A DNA stretch of 64,000 bases. It comes from Rubrivivax gelatinosus. GTDB lineage: Bacteria; Pseudomonadota; Gammaproteobacteria; Burkholderiales; Burkholderiaceae_C. Below are positions 16,467 through 26,898 of the stretch, piece by piece. A program made the translations under genes and the position numbers. The notes beneath the pieces were generated by a model. The model did not search any database, was not told where the DNA came from, and was given only the letters and a program-made list of their open reading frames with translations. The stretch lies in contig NZ_SLXD01000009.1 of assembly GCF_004340905.1 (NCBI RefSeq), forward strand, positions 124,001 through 188,000. Direction: 5' to 3'. Position 1 is the stretch's first letter. Every line of letters begins with the position of its first letter.

Positions 16467-18929
16467 GTGCCCGTCCCCCAAGCTCACTCCGTCCGCCGCG
16501 GCGCCGCCTGCGGCCACGCGCTGAACCCGCTCGCACGCGCCCTGCAGTCGGCGCTTTTCGGCCTGGGCGTCCTCGCCGCGTCGGCGGCGCTGGCGCCGCC
16601 CGCGCGCGCCGCCGAGCCGGCGTCGCTGGACAGCGCCACGACCATGGCCTACCGCATCGACGCCGGCCCGCTGGGGCGCGCGCTGTCGGCCGCGGCGGTG
16701 ACCGCCGGTCTCGCGCTGTCCTTCGACCCCGCGCTGACCGAAGGCCGCAGCGCGCCGCCGCTGGCCGGCCGCTTCACCGTGCGCCAGGCCTTCGAGACGC
16801 TGCTGGACGGCAGCGGCCTCGAACTCGTGCAGCGCGCGGACGGCAGCTTCACGCTGCGCCGCGTGGCCGCGCCGGCCGATCCCGCCACCGGCGCCGGCGC
16901 GACGCTGCCCGCGGTGCGGGCGCAGGCGACGGCCCTCGAAGGCAGCGCCGACAACGCCTACCGCCACCCGCGCGCGCCGGTCGGCGTGCTCGGCGACAGG
17001 AGCCTGAAGGACACGCCCTACAGCGTCGAGGTCTACTCGCGCGAGCTGATGGACAACCTGCAGGCGCGCTCGCTGTCCGACCTGACGAAGTTCGACGCCG
17101 CGGTCAGCCTGGGCAGCGACAACCTGGTGACCGAGAACAACACGCTGGCCATCCGCGGCATCAGCCCGGACTTCTACACCGGCCAGAAGATCGACGGCCG
17201 CAACGTGCGCGTGCGTGCCAGCGACCTGCCGCTGGAGCATTTCGACAGCGTGGAGGTGCTCAAGGGCGCCAGCGCCTTCCTCTACGGCTTCGGCGCGCCG
17301 GGCGGGGTGGTGAACTACCAGCTCAAGCGCCCGGGCGACGAGCCGGTGCGCCAGCTCAACGTCCAGGTGATGGACAGCGGCCTGGCGCTGCTGCACGGCG
17401 ACCTGGGCGGCCGCTTCGGCGAGCGCGAGGCCTTCGGCTACCGCGTCAACCTCGTCGGCGAGACCGGCGACACCTACATCGACGGCGGCCGTTCCCGGCG
17501 CGACTCGGCCTCGGTGGCGCTGGACTGGCGCATCACGCCCGAGCTCGTCTGGCGCGTCGACGCGCTGGCCGCCGAGCACGTGCGGCGCGGCGGCTACTGG
17601 GCCCTGGCGCCCAACGCCGACGGCAGCGCGAACGACTGGACCGCGGCCGAGCCGCTGGACCCGATCGACGGCAGCAAGCGCCTGGCGCCCTCGTTCACCC
17701 GCTATGGCTCCAAGCACAAGACCTGGGGCACGGACCTCGCCTGGCAGCTCGCGCCGGACTGGTCGCTGTCGCTGTCGCATCGCGCCTCGGAGAACGGCCG
17801 CGAGTTCCTGGCCCCGGCGATCTTCGCCGACGTGCAGGGCGACTACTCGATGCGCTTCTGGAGCTATGCCAACCGCTTCGAGAGCCGCGACACCCAGGCC
17901 ATGCTCGCGGGCCGCTGGCAGACCGGCGCGGTCCTGCACGAGCTGAGCCTGGGCCTGTCGCGCACCCGAACGCGCAGCCTGAACACCGGCGGCAGCGACG
18001 GCGGCGTCGTCGGCTCGGGCAACCTGGACGATCCGGTCGACTTCGACAACCCGTTCCCGCTGCACACCACGCACGACGCCGACACCGAGTACGACAAGGT
18101 GCACCAGCGCGAGCTCTTCGTGTCGGACACGCTGCACCTGGGCCCGGACTGGGACCTGATCGCCGGCCTGCGCCGGGGCACGCTGGACAACCGCTACAGC
18201 GGCTACGAACGCAGCGCCAACACGCCGTCGCTGGCCGCCGTCTACCGGCCGCTGCCGGGGCTGTCGGTCTACGCCAGCTACGTCGAGGCGCTGGAGGAAG
18301 GCTCGACGGCGCCGACGACCGCGGCCAACGCGCTCGAGGTCTTCCCGCCGATGCTCAGCAAGCAGCACGAAGTGGGCGTCAAGGCCGAGGGCGCGCAATG
18401 GTCGGCGACGGCGGCGCTGTTTCGGCTGCAGCGCGGCCTGAGCTACACCGATTCCGACAACGTCTACAGCCAGGACGGCGAGGCGCGCTACCAGGGCGTC
18501 GAGCTGGCGGCCAAGGCGCGCCTGGCGCGCCAGTGGCTGGTTTCGGCCAGCGCGATGTGGCTGGACGCCACCAGCCGCAAGACCACCGGCGGCGAGCTCG
18601 ACGGCAAACGCATCCAGGGCGTCGCGCGCACCCAGCTGGGCGGCCTGGTCGAGTACCGCCTGGCCGCGATGCCGCTGACCTTGTCGGCCGGCGCGCGCTA
18701 CACCGGCAAGCGGCCGCTGGACGCGGCCAACCAGTGGGATGTCGACGCCGTCACGCTGTTCGACGCCGGCCTGCGCTACGCGACGCGTTTCTCCGGCACG
18801 CCGGTGACGCTGCGCCTGAGCGTGGACAACCTGGCCGACAAGGCCTACTGGGTGATGCCGGCCGAGAGCAGCTACCTGATGCAGGGCGCGCCGCGCACCG
18901 TCAAGCTCGGCGCGCAGTTCGACTTCTGA
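16467..18929 (+). CDS. FecA/FpvA-type TonB-dependent siderophore receptor with signalling domain
   Basis: Protein of about 820 residues. It has a signal peptide with cleavage near the AARA motif (about 48), an STN signalling domain (about 60-130, MAYRIDAGPLGRALSAAA ... RFTVRQAFETLL), a plug domain (LKDTPYSVEVYSRELM...IRGISPDFYTGQKIDGR) and a C-terminal 22-strand barrel ending in aromatic FDF. The STN domain implies surface signalling through the upstream FecR/FecI pair. The plug resembles siderophore receptors more than FecA itself, so a ferric siderophore is the likely ligand. The start is GTG at 16467; the long positively charged N-terminus makes the exact start uncertain. Confidence 0.9.
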   Translation: MPVPQAHSVRRGAACGHALNPLARALQSALFGLGVLAASAALAPPARAAEPASLDSATTMAYRIDAGPLGRALSAAAVTAGLALSFDPALTEGRSAPPLAGRFTVRQAFETLLDGSGLELVQRADGSFTLRRVAAPADPATGAGATLPAVRAQATALEGSADNAYRHPRAPVGVLGDRSLKDTPYSVEVYSRELMDNLQARSLSDLTKFDAAVSLGSDNLVTENNTLAIRGISPDFYTGQKIDGRNVRVRASDLPLEHFDSVEVLKGASAFLYGFGAPGGVVNYQLKRPGDEPVRQLNVQVMDSGLALLHGDLGGRFGEREAFGYRVNLVGETGDTYIDGGRSRRDSASVALDWRITPELVWRVDALAAEHVRRGGYWALAPNADGSANDWTAAEPLDPIDGSKRLAPSFTRYGSKHKTWGTDLAWQLAPDWSLSLSHRASENGREFLAPAIFADVQGDYSMRFWSYANRFESRDTQAMLAGRWQTGAVLHELSLGLSRTRTRSLNTGGSDGGVVGSGNLDDPVDFDNPFPLHTTHDADTEYDKVHQRELFVSDTLHLGPDWDLIAGLRRGTLDNRYSGYERSANTPSLAAVYRPLPGLSVYASYVEALEEGSTAPTTAANALEVFPPMLSKQHEVGVKAEGAQWSATAALFRLQRGLSYTDSDNVYSQDGEARYQGVELAAKARLARQWLVSASAMWLDATSRKTTGGELDGKRIQGVARTQLGGLVEYRLAAMPLTLSAGARYTGKRPLDAANQWDVDAVTLFDAGLRYATRFSGTPVTLRLSVDNLADKAYWVMPAESSYLMQGAPRTVKLGAQFDF

Positions 18930-18931
18930 CG

Positions 18932-20167
18932 ATGCGCCCGACGCTGGTCCGGCTGCACCGCTGGTTCGGCCTGGTGATCGCCGGCTTCCTCGTGATGGCC
19001 GGCCTCACCGGCAGCCTGCTGGCCTGGAACCACGAGCTGGAGGCCTGGCTCGCCCCGGAGCTGTTCGTCGCCCCCCCGGCCGGCCCGGGGCCGGCGCTGG
19101 ACCCGCTCGAACTGCGCGCGCGCGTGCAGGCGGCGTATCCCGGCACCTTCGTGGCGCGCGCCCCACTGCAGGTCGAGCCCGGCCGCACGCTGGTCTTTCG
19201 CCTCTACGCGCTGCCGCCGCCCGGCGGCGGCAAGGCCCCCGGGCTGGCCGCCGACCAGGTCTTCGTCAACCCCTGGACCGGCCGCCTGCAGGGCGAGCGC
19301 CTCTGGGGCGACATCGGCCAGGGGCTGAAGAACCTGATGCCCTTCGTGCTGAGGCTGCACGACTCGCTGGCGCTGGACCTCGTCGGCCGCTACCTGATGG
19401 GCGCGGCCGCGCTGCTGTGGACGCTGGACTGCTTTGCCGGCGCCTGGCTGACGCTGCCGCCGCGCGCTTCGCGCGGCGGCGGGCCGTCGTGGCTGAGCCG
19501 CTGGCGCCCGGCCTGGGCCGTGCGCTGGCGCGCCGGGGCGCACAAGCTCAGCTTCGACCTGCACCGCGCCGGCGGCCTGTGGCCCTGGGCGATGCTGTTC
19601 GTGCTCGCCTGGAGCAGCGTCGCCTTCAACCTGCGCGAGGTCTACGAGCCGGTGATGCGCACGCTGTTCGTGCACCAGCTCGACGAGCGCCCGCAGCCCC
19701 TGGCGCGGCCGCTGCTGCGGCCCCCGGTGGACTGGGCGGCGGCGCGCGCCATCGGCCGTGCGCGTCTGGCCGAAACCGCCGCGGGCCGCGGTTTCGCCGT
19801 GCTCGGCGAGTACATGCTGATCTACGACCCGCGCATCGGCCGCTACAGCTACTACGCCCGCAGCAGCCTCGACGTCTCCGAGCGCTGGGGCATCACGCGC
19901 ATCGACGTCGACGCCCGGACCGGCGAGATGACCGGGCGCTGGCTGCCCACCGCGGGCGCCGCCGGCGACACCGTGCGCACCTGGCTCATGACGCTGCACA
20001 TGGCCGCCGTGGGGGGGCGGCCGATGCAGGTCTTCGTCAGCGTGCTGGGCCTGGTCATCGCCATGCTCGCCGTCACCGGCGTGCTGATCTGGCTGAAGAA
20101 ACGCCGGGCGGCCGCGGCGCGCCGCCGGCTCGCCCGCCCGTCGCAGACCCCGTGCCCGGCGCGCTGA
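18932..20167 (+). CDS. PepSY-associated transmembrane protein (iron-uptake linked)
   Basis: Protein of 411 residues with four membrane helices arranged as in PepSY_TM proteins. The first helix (LHRWFGLVIAGFLVMAGLTGSLLAW) contains the LHRWxGL signature. A periplasmic PepSY-like region follows, then central helices (LVGRYLMGAAALLWTLDCFAGAWL; RAGGLWPWAMLFVLAWSSVAFNL with an HRAGG motif) and a last helix (MQVFVSVLGLVIAMLAVTGVLIWL). Members of this family often lie beside TonB siderophore receptors; some homologues are FAD/heme-linked ferric-siderophore reductases or flavocytochrome subunits. It starts 2 bases after the receptor stop, so it is the last gene of the FecIRA-type operon. It converges on a barrel protein. 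Confidence 0.85.
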   Translation: MRPTLVRLHRWFGLVIAGFLVMAGLTGSLLAWNHELEAWLAPELFVAPPAGPGPALDPLELRARVQAAYPGTFVARAPLQVEPGRTLVFRLYALPPPGGGKAPGLAADQVFVNPWTGRLQGERLWGDIGQGLKNLMPFVLRLHDSLALDLVGRYLMGAAALLWTLDCFAGAWLTLPPRASRGGGPSWLSRWRPAWAVRWRAGAHKLSFDLHRAGGLWPWAMLFVLAWSSVAFNLREVYEPVMRTLFVHQLDERPQPLARPLLRPPVDWAAARAIGRARLAETAAGRGFAVLGEYMLIYDPRIGRYSYYARSSLDVSERWGITRIDVDARTGEMTGRWLPTAGAAGDTVRTWLMTLHMAAVGGRPMQVFVSVLGLVIAMLAVTGVLIWLKKRRAAAARRRLARPSQTPCPAR

Positions 20168-20197
20168 GCGCCGCCGGGCCCCGGGGCGTCACGGTCA

Positions 20198-20737
20198 TCA
20201 GAACGCGAAGTTCGCGCCCAAGGTCGTCTGGCCGACGTAGGGCTTGGCGTCGAAGGCGTTCGTGAAGCGGTAGCGGTCGTAGCCCACGCGCAGCGAGGTC
20301 GTCCGGCTGAGGTCGTACTGCAGGCCGGCGCCGACCTTCAGCGCCGGGCTGTCGTCGCTGCCGTCGGAGGTCTTCAGGTGCGCCTGGGCGACGCCGACGC
20401 TGCCCAGCACCGACCACTTGGGCACGAACTCGTAGCTGGCGACGCCGTCCAGGAACACGCCCTGGGCCTTGGCCGTGCCGCCGGTGCCGTCGCTGTGCGA
20501 GCGGCCGAGGTTGAAGTAGCCGCCTTCGAGCGCGAGGTTCGGCGTCACGTGGTAGCCGCCGTAGAGCTTGGCGCCGGGGCCGGAGCCGCCGTCGCCGCCG
20601 CCGAAGCCGTTGATCTGGCTGCTGTAGTTCGGCGCGCTCAGCGCACCGCCGACGTACAGCCCTTCGGCGTGCGCGACGCCGCCGATGCCGGCCAGCAGGG
20701 ACAGGGCGACGAGGGGCTTGGCGAAACGAGTGGACAT
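20198..20737 (-). CDS. Small outer-membrane beta-barrel protein
   Basis: Protein of 179 residues with a clear signal peptide (FAKPLVALSLLAGIGGVAHA, cleaved near 25) and an eight-stranded barrel pattern of alternating residues (GLYVGGALSAPNY, AKLYGGYHVTPNLALEGGYF, LRVGYDRYRF) ending in aromatic NFAF. It belongs to the OmpA-like/OmpX-type porin family of small barrels; the precise role is unknown. The ATG at 20737 has a good ribosome binding site (GAAGGAACC) on the minus strand. The kinase gene on the same strand ends 131 bp upstream, so both may be read from one transcript or the barrel may have its own promoter in that gap. Confidence 0.82.
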   Translation of the reverse strand: MSTRFAKPLVALSLLAGIGGVAHAEGLYVGGALSAPNYSSQINGFGGGDGGSGPGAKLYGGYHVTPNLALEGGYFNLGRSHSDGTGGTAKAQGVFLDGVASYEFVPKWSVLGSVGVAQAHLKTSDGSDDSPALKVGAGLQYDLSRTTSLRVGYDRYRFTNAFDAKPYVGQTTLGANFAF

Positions 20738-20868
20738 CGTGGGTTCCTTCTTCGATTTCGCACCGGGGATCGATGCGATGGCTCCACTGTGCGAGCCGCG
20801 CTGCACGCCCACGTTGCGCCCCGCGCGGCCCGCGTTACGCCTGTAGCGGGCGGCGAAACGCAGCCGCT

Positions 20869-23406
20869 TCAGCCGCGCAGCGCGCGCGCCACCGCACGCG
20901 CCAGCTCGGCGCGTGTCAGCGGCTTGGCCAGCGTCACCACGATGCCCGAGCGCGCTGCGCGCTGCTCGAACTGTGGCCCGCCCCAGCCGCTGGCCAGCAC
21001 CACCGGCAGCGCCGGGCGCAGCGTGTGCACCGCCGCGGCCAGCGCCGTGCCGCTCAGGCCGGGCATCACCTCGTCGGTCAGCAGCAGGGCGTAGCGGTCG
21101 GGCTCGGCCTCGAAGCGGCGCAAGGCCTCGGTGCTGGACTCGGTGCCGAAGGGCTCGTAGCCCAGACCGGCCAGCAGCTCGCAGGCCAGCTCGACCAGCG
21201 CCGGCTCGTCGTCGACGACGAGCACCGCCTCGCCGTCGCCCAGCGGCAGCGCCGGCGCCGGGCCGGGCGCGGCCTCGTCGCGCACCGGCTCGTCGCAACA
21301 GGGCAGGTAGAGCTCGAAGCGTGCGCCCTCGCCGGCGCGCGTGTGCAGCTCGATCGCGCCGCCAAGCTCGACGACGACGCCGTGCACCACCGCCAGGCCC
21401 AGGCCGGTGCCGCCCGCGGCGCCCGTGCCGCGTGTCGTGAAGAAGGGCTCGAACAGGTGCGGCAGCACCGCCTCCGGGATGCCGGTGCCCTGGTCCTCGA
21501 CGGCCAGGCAGGCGTAGCGGCCCGGCGTCAGCCGGCCCTCGAAAAGCCGGCGTTCCTGCGCCAGCTCGACGGCCGACAGCGACACCGCCAGCGTGCCGCC
21601 CTCGGGCATCGCCTGCAGGCCGTTGGTGCACAGGTTCATCACCGCCTCGAAGACCGCCGTCGCGTCGCCGCGCACCACGGCCTCGGGCGCGCGCCGGCGG
21701 CATTCCAGCGTCGTGCCCGGCGGCCGCGACGAGGCCAGCAGCTTGAGCACCTCGTCGACCAGCGGCTGCAGCTTCAGCGGCAGGTGCTTGCGCGGCGCGC
21801 CGCGGCTGAAGGCGAGGATGCGCTCGACCAGGGTCTTGCCGCGCTGGCCGGCCTGCAGCACGCGCTCGACCGGGCGCGCGGCCGGCGAGCCCGGCGCCAG
21901 CGCGTCGCGCGCCAGCTCGCCGTAGCCGATGACCGAGGCCAGGATGTTGTTGAAGTCGTGCGCCACGCCGCCGGCCAGCGTGCCCAGCGCCTCCATGCGG
22001 CGCGCGCGGCCGAGTTCGTTCTCCAGCCTCTGGCGCTCGTCGCGGGCGCGCATCTCGTCGCTGACGTCGGTGGCGGTGCCGGCGAGCAGCACGCCGTCGG
22101 GGCCGGCCATCGCCAGGCCGCGCGTGCGCACGTGGCGCCAGCCGCCGTCGGGCGTGGCGACGCGGAACACGCGGTCGAACGGGCCCGAACGCCCTTCGGC
22201 GTGGTCGACGAAGGCCGCGCGCATCGGCTCGACGTCCTCGGGGTGCAGCAGCGCGGTGGCCACCGGCCCGTCGCGCACCTCGGCGTCGCGCGCCAGACCC
22301 AGCAGCTCCTTCATGCGCGGCGACAGGTAGGTTCGGCCGCTGGCCGGGTCCCATTCCCAGGCGCCTTCCTGCGCCGCCTGGAAGGCGCGCAGCGTGCGCG
22401 CCTGCTCGGCGGCCAGCGCGGCTTCGCTGGCCACGCGGCGCGCCTGCTCGCGTGCGTTGCGCAGGCCCAGCAGCAGCGTCACCAGCAGCGCCGAGCCGGC
22501 GAAGCCGCCGACCAGCCAGGCCTGGCGTGTCCACGGTGCCAGCGCCGCGGCGCGGTTGCGCGACACGACCAGCAGCAGCGGCGCACGCGCCAGCGCCTGC
22601 GCGGCGACCAGCCGCACCTCGCCGCCGGGCAGCTGCGCCTCGCGCGCCTGGCCGCGTGCCGGGTCGTCCCACAGGCCGTGCGCGGCGTCGTCCTGGGCCC
22701 AGGCGCGCGTGTTGTCGCCGGGACCGTCGGCGACGAGGCCCAGGTCGCGGCGGTAGATCGCCATGCGCGTGTCGGCCGACGGCGACAGGCGGGCGAAGTC
22801 GCGGTCCAGGAAGTCGGGCGCGGCCTGCAGCATGACGACGCCGCGAAAGCGGCCTTCGGCGTCGCGCCAGTCCATCGCCACGGTGATCGCCGGCGGCTCG
22901 TTGCGGCCGACGATGCGCGGCAGGCTCAGGTGCAGCGCGCCCGGCGTGCCCTCGCGTGCGGCGGTGAAGAACTCGTGCCCGCCGATGGCCTGCGGCGGCG
23001 GGCCGCCGGCGCGCGAGCTGGCGATCGTGTGCCCGTGGGCGTCGGTGAGCTCCAGCGCGCGGAACTGCGGCAGCCCGGCGACGTGGGCGCGCAGCAGCGC
23101 GTCGGCCGCCGGCGTGCCGGGGGCGAGCAGGCCGCTGCCGAGTTCGTCGCGTGTCGTGCCCAGGGCCGCCGCGGCGGCCTCCAGCGTGGCGTCGGCCTGC
23201 GCGGCCATCGCCCCGGCCAGCGAGCCCAGGTCACGCTGCTCGGCCTCGATGACCTGGCGGCGCGTGGTCCACAGCTGGCCCACGACCGCCAGCGCCACCA
23301 CCAGCTCGATGGCCAGCAGCACGCGCAGCGTGCGGCTGCGCGCCAGTGCCCCGCGGGCGCCGGCGGGCTCGGAGGCTGGCGCTACAGTGTCGGCCGTTGG
23401 TTCCAC
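20869..23406 (-). CDS. Hybrid sensor histidine kinase with C-terminal receiver
   Basis: Protein of about 845 residues. Its order is: transmembrane helix 1 (about 26-46), a periplasmic PDC/Cache-like sensor of ~240 residues, helix 2 (about 295-316), a PAS domain (about 345-450), HisKA with phospho-acceptor His483 in GGVAHDFNNILA, HATPase (EDQGTGIP, FTTRGTGAAGGTGLGLAVV) and a receiver with Asp778 in LLLTDEVMPG. The H-D-F-N-N box is typical of NtrB-like hybrid kinases. The stimulus is unknown. The GTG start at 23406 is 14 bp from the divergent OmpR-type regulator; a start slightly downstream is possible. The kinase's own receiver implies a branched or feedback phosphorelay. Confidence 0.9.
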   Translation of the reverse strand: MEPTADTVAPASEPAGARGALARSRTLRVLLAIELVVALAVVGQLWTTRRQVIEAEQRDLGSLAGAMAAQADATLEAAAAALGTTRDELGSGLLAPGTPAADALLRAHVAGLPQFRALELTDAHGHTIASSRAGGPPPQAIGGHEFFTAAREGTPGALHLSLPRIVGRNEPPAITVAMDWRDAEGRFRGVVMLQAAPDFLDRDFARLSPSADTRMAIYRRDLGLVADGPGDNTRAWAQDDAAHGLWDDPARGQAREAQLPGGEVRLVAAQALARAPLLLVVSRNRAAALAPWTRQAWLVGGFAGSALLVTLLLGLRNAREQARRVASEAALAAEQARTLRAFQAAQEGAWEWDPASGRTYLSPRMKELLGLARDAEVRDGPVATALLHPEDVEPMRAAFVDHAEGRSGPFDRVFRVATPDGGWRHVRTRGLAMAGPDGVLLAGTATDVSDEMRARDERQRLENELGRARRMEALGTLAGGVAHDFNNILASVIGYGELARDALAPGSPAARPVERVLQAGQRGKTLVERILAFSRGAPRKHLPLKLQPLVDEVLKLLASSRPPGTTLECRRRAPEAVVRGDATAVFEAVMNLCTNGLQAMPEGGTLAVSLSAVELAQERRLFEGRLTPGRYACLAVEDQGTGIPEAVLPHLFEPFFTTRGTGAAGGTGLGLAVVHGVVVELGGAIELHTRAGEGARFELYLPCCDEPVRDEAAPGPAPALPLGDGEAVLVVDDEPALVELACELLAGLGYEPFGTESSTEALRRFEAEPDRYALLLTDEVMPGLSGTALAAAVHTLRPALPVVLASGWGGPQFEQRAARSGIVVTLAKPLTRAELARAVARALRG

Positions 23407-23420
23407 CGCCCGAGTCTGTC

Positions 23421-24176
<756 letters not shown>

Positions 24177-24799
24177 CGCGCCAGGCGCATCAGCGCCCAG
24201 GCGAACAGGCCGCCGCCGGCGACGGCCAGCAGCAGGCTCCAGACCAGCCCGGGGTCGGCGCCGCCGGCCGGCGCGGGCGCGCGGCCGCTGTCCAGACGCT
24301 GCAGTTCCTGGTCCAGCGCCCGTACCGAGTCGGCGGGTGCGAACGGCAGCCCCGGCGCGAGGCGCCGCGCGGCAGCGAGTTCGTCGCGCGCCGGCCCGAA
24401 CAGGCCCTGCTGCGCCAGCACCTGGGCCTCGGCGTAGTGCGCTCGTGCGTCCTGCGGATGCACGCGCAGTTCGCCGTCGAGCCAGCGGCGCGCCTCGTCG
24501 AGGTGGCCCGACTGAACGAGGCCGGCGACCGGTGCCGGCAGCGGCGAGGCCGGCGCCGCGGCCACCGCGACCTGCAGCACCACGGCGCAGACGACGGCCA
24601 GCACGGTGGCCGGCAGGCAGACAGTGCGCCGGCGTTCGGGCGCGGGGCGGGTGACGGTGGCCATGGCTCCTCCGGGTCGCGGCGGGCCGGCGGCGGCCCG
24701 GGCAGGAGCGTCACCTTGCGCGTCGCGATGCAAAGAACGATTGCGCGCCGCACCCGCGTCGATGACAACTGCAACCCGGGCCCGGCGCGGCCGGCCCGC

Positions 24800-25378
24800 T
24801 CAGTACCCGCCCGAGCCGCCGACGCCGGTCTTCTTGCCCGGGCCCAGGTAGTCGAACTCCCACTCCACCTCGAGCGGCTCCCACCAGGGCTGCACGCCCG
24901 TCTGGCGCCCGGTCTGACGGCGCACCAGGCTGGCCGGCGGCGGCTCGATGCGGAAGCTGGCGCGGTAGCGGCCGTAGCCGTTGAAACGCACGTTGGCGCC
25001 GTAGTTCGGGCCGTACGAGGCGATCGTCGGCGGCAGCACGCCTTCATGGCTCCAGCGCCCGTCGGCCGACTGCAGCCGGTAGCGCACCGTCAGGTAGGGC
25101 ACCCAGGAGAACTTCTGGAAGCCCTGGCGGTTGGAGCGCTGGGCGTGCACGTTGAGCTGCAGGTAGGCGTCGGCGCCGCCCGGGTCGGGCTGGTCGGGGT
25201 CGACCGCCAGCGGGTGCAGGTACTCGGCGCGGATCGTCATGCCGTGCCGCCAGAGCTCCTCGCCCAGCGGCACCTGCACCGCCTCGGCCGGCAGCCAGGC
25301 CAGCGCCAGGGTGACCAGCGCCCAATGGAAACGGCGCGGCGCGGCGGTCGCGGCGTCGGGCGTGCAAGTCTGGGTCAT
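24800..25378 (-). CDS. ftrA: P19/Tp34-family periplasmic iron (copper) binding protein, FtrA-like
   Basis: Protein of 192 residues with a signal sequence (about 15-34, HWALVTLALAWLPAEAVQV) and the P19 fold (iron transport-associated domain). MTIRAEYLHPLAV, ADAYLQLNVHAQRSN, GFQKFSWVPYLTVRYRL and YRASFRIEPPP are family-typical. P19/FtrA/FetP homologues are dimers that bind Cu and Fe through conserved Met, His and Glu residues and feed the FTR1 permease. It lies 17 bp downstream of the polyferredoxin gene in one operon. A Gly-rich tail ends the protein. The symbol follows the ftrABCD scheme and is an inference. Confidence 0.82.
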   Translation of the reverse strand: MTQTCTPDAATAAPRRFHWALVTLALAWLPAEAVQVPLGEELWRHGMTIRAEYLHPLAVDPDQPDPGGADAYLQLNVHAQRSNRQGFQKFSWVPYLTVRYRLQSADGRWSHEGVLPPTIASYGPNYGANVRFNGYGRYRASFRIEPPPASLVRRQTGRQTGVQPWWEPLEVEWEFDYLGPGKKTGVGGSGGY

Positions 25379-25395
25379 CGTCCACTCTCCATGAT

Positions 25396-26802
25396 TCAAA
25401 GGCCGAAGATCGCCGCCCACCACGACAGGCCGACGGCGCCGATGCCTGCCATCGACGGCAGCAGCGGCCGCCAGCGCGAGCGCGCCGGCACGCCCTGCAG
25501 CGCCAGGATGCGGTTGCCCAGGTGCAGGCTCCAGGCCACCGCGATCACGAACAGCGCCTGCTTGGCCTGCGCCGGGGCGTCGTCGCCCAGCGCCGCCAGC
25601 GGCTCGAAGAGCCTGGAGCCCAGGCCGATGACGAGCGACACCAGCGCCACCGGCATCGTCAGGTAGCCCAGCTCGACGAAACGCTGGCGCAGCGTGCCGT
25701 CGCCGCCGGCCTGTCCGGCCAGCCAGGCGCTGGCGACCGTGGCCAGCGCCAGCGCCGCCGCGGTGGCGGCGGCCCAGAACAGCATGTAGCCGGCGATCAT
25801 GCCGACGTCCAGCCAGCTGAAGACCTCGCCGCGCTGCGGGTGCGAGCTCGCGATCCAAGCCGGCGCGGCCTCGCCGATCCAGTGCCAGCCCAGGCCCAGC
25901 AGCGCGACGCCGACGTCGGCGCGCAGCGTCTGGTACGACGGCAGCATCAGCCAGAGGAAGCCGCCGAGCGCGGTGCCGGTGGCGATGAAGAAGAACCAGA
26001 CCTCGGTGGCGTCGGGCGCGTGCTCGCGGATGCGTTCGACCTCCCGCCCCGGGCGGCGCAGCCGCAGCCGCTCGCCGCCCTGGCTCTGCGGATGCACGCA
26101 GCGGAAACACTCGATGCAGTGGCGCGAGGCCTGCTTGCGCGCGATGTCGATCATCGTCGGGCACAGGCCGACCTCGGCATAGCGTTCGCCGCCGGGCACC
26201 GGGCGCTTGGGCTCGAACTGCACCGCGCCCAGGCGCGAGAACACGCCCAGCAGCAGCCCGATCGGGCAGGCGTGGCGGCACCACGGGCGCTTGGCGCGCG
26301 CCCAGATCGCGCCGAACAGCACCGCCAGCGCCATCGTGCCGCCGAAGACCAGGGCCACGGCCTCGGGATGCTCGCGCACGCCCAGCGTCTGGCCGAGGAT
26401 GGTGACGACGACGAAGCTCACCACCGGCACGCCCGACCAGCGCAGCCAGCGCGGCACCGGCCGCTGCAGGCCCACGCGGCTGGCCCACTCCGAGGCCGCG
26501 CCCATCGGGCAGAACAGGCCGCACCAGCTGCGCCCGGTCAGCACCACCGACAGCAGCACGAGCGGGAACCACAGCCCCCACATCGCGTAGTTGGCGGCCA
26601 GCGCCAGGTGCGTCGTCGCGTCGTCGTCCAGCGTCGGCTCGGGCAGCCAGGCGGGCACGAAGACGAAGGCCACGAACACCAGGCACATCGCCAGCTGCAG
26701 CCAGACGAAGCGTTCGCGATGGCGCACGAAGAAGGCTTCCACGCGCGCCGTCGCCGGCGGCGGCTCGACGGCGATGGGCACGACACGGCGGGGTGTTGCC
26801 AT
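25396..26802 (-). CDS. ftrD: Membrane polyferredoxin (4Fe-4S), FtrD/NapH-like
   Basis: Protein of 468 residues with about eight membrane helices and a cytoplasm-facing iron-sulfur region. Cysteine motifs are CGLFCPMGA, CRHACPIG and the cluster motif HCIECFRCVHP, as in NapH/CcoG-type membrane ferredoxins. In ftrABCD ferrous-iron systems FtrD is proposed to accept electrons released on Fe(II) oxidation or to recycle the redox partner. The first gene of a two- or three-gene minus-strand operon with P19; its start lies 12 bases from a Fur-box-like site. The C-terminal half is hydrophobic and lacks the second ferredoxin motif seen in some homologues. No cupredoxin FtrB gene is present in this cluster. 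Confidence 0.83.
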   Translation of the reverse strand: MATPRRVVPIAVEPPPATARVEAFFVRHRERFVWLQLAMCLVFVAFVFVPAWLPEPTLDDDATTHLALAANYAMWGLWFPLVLLSVVLTGRSWCGLFCPMGAASEWASRVGLQRPVPRWLRWSGVPVVSFVVVTILGQTLGVREHPEAVALVFGGTMALAVLFGAIWARAKRPWCRHACPIGLLLGVFSRLGAVQFEPKRPVPGGERYAEVGLCPTMIDIARKQASRHCIECFRCVHPQSQGGERLRLRRPGREVERIREHAPDATEVWFFFIATGTALGGFLWLMLPSYQTLRADVGVALLGLGWHWIGEAAPAWIASSHPQRGEVFSWLDVGMIAGYMLFWAAATAAALALATVASAWLAGQAGGDGTLRQRFVELGYLTMPVALVSLVIGLGSRLFEPLAALGDDAPAQAKQALFVIAVAWSLHLGNRILALQGVPARSRWRPLLPSMAGIGAVGLSWWAAIFGL

Positions 26803-26814
26803 CGGCTATCTCCT

Positions 26815-26833
26815 GTTAATGAGAATGACTTGC
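26815..26833. promoter_or_regulatory. Fur-box-like site between ftrD and the Fur paralogue
   Basis: GTTAATGAGAATGACTTGC matches the 19-bp Fur consensus at 13 of 19 positions by hand count. The left half-site TGAGAAT is strong and the right half weak. It sits in the 96-bp divergent gap and could control both genes. Confidence 0.5.
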
Positions 26834-26898
26834 GTTGATGGAAAGCAAGCGCGCCGCGGCGCCGTGCGGTCATCGTGGCGGCCCCGGCCCGAGGCCTT

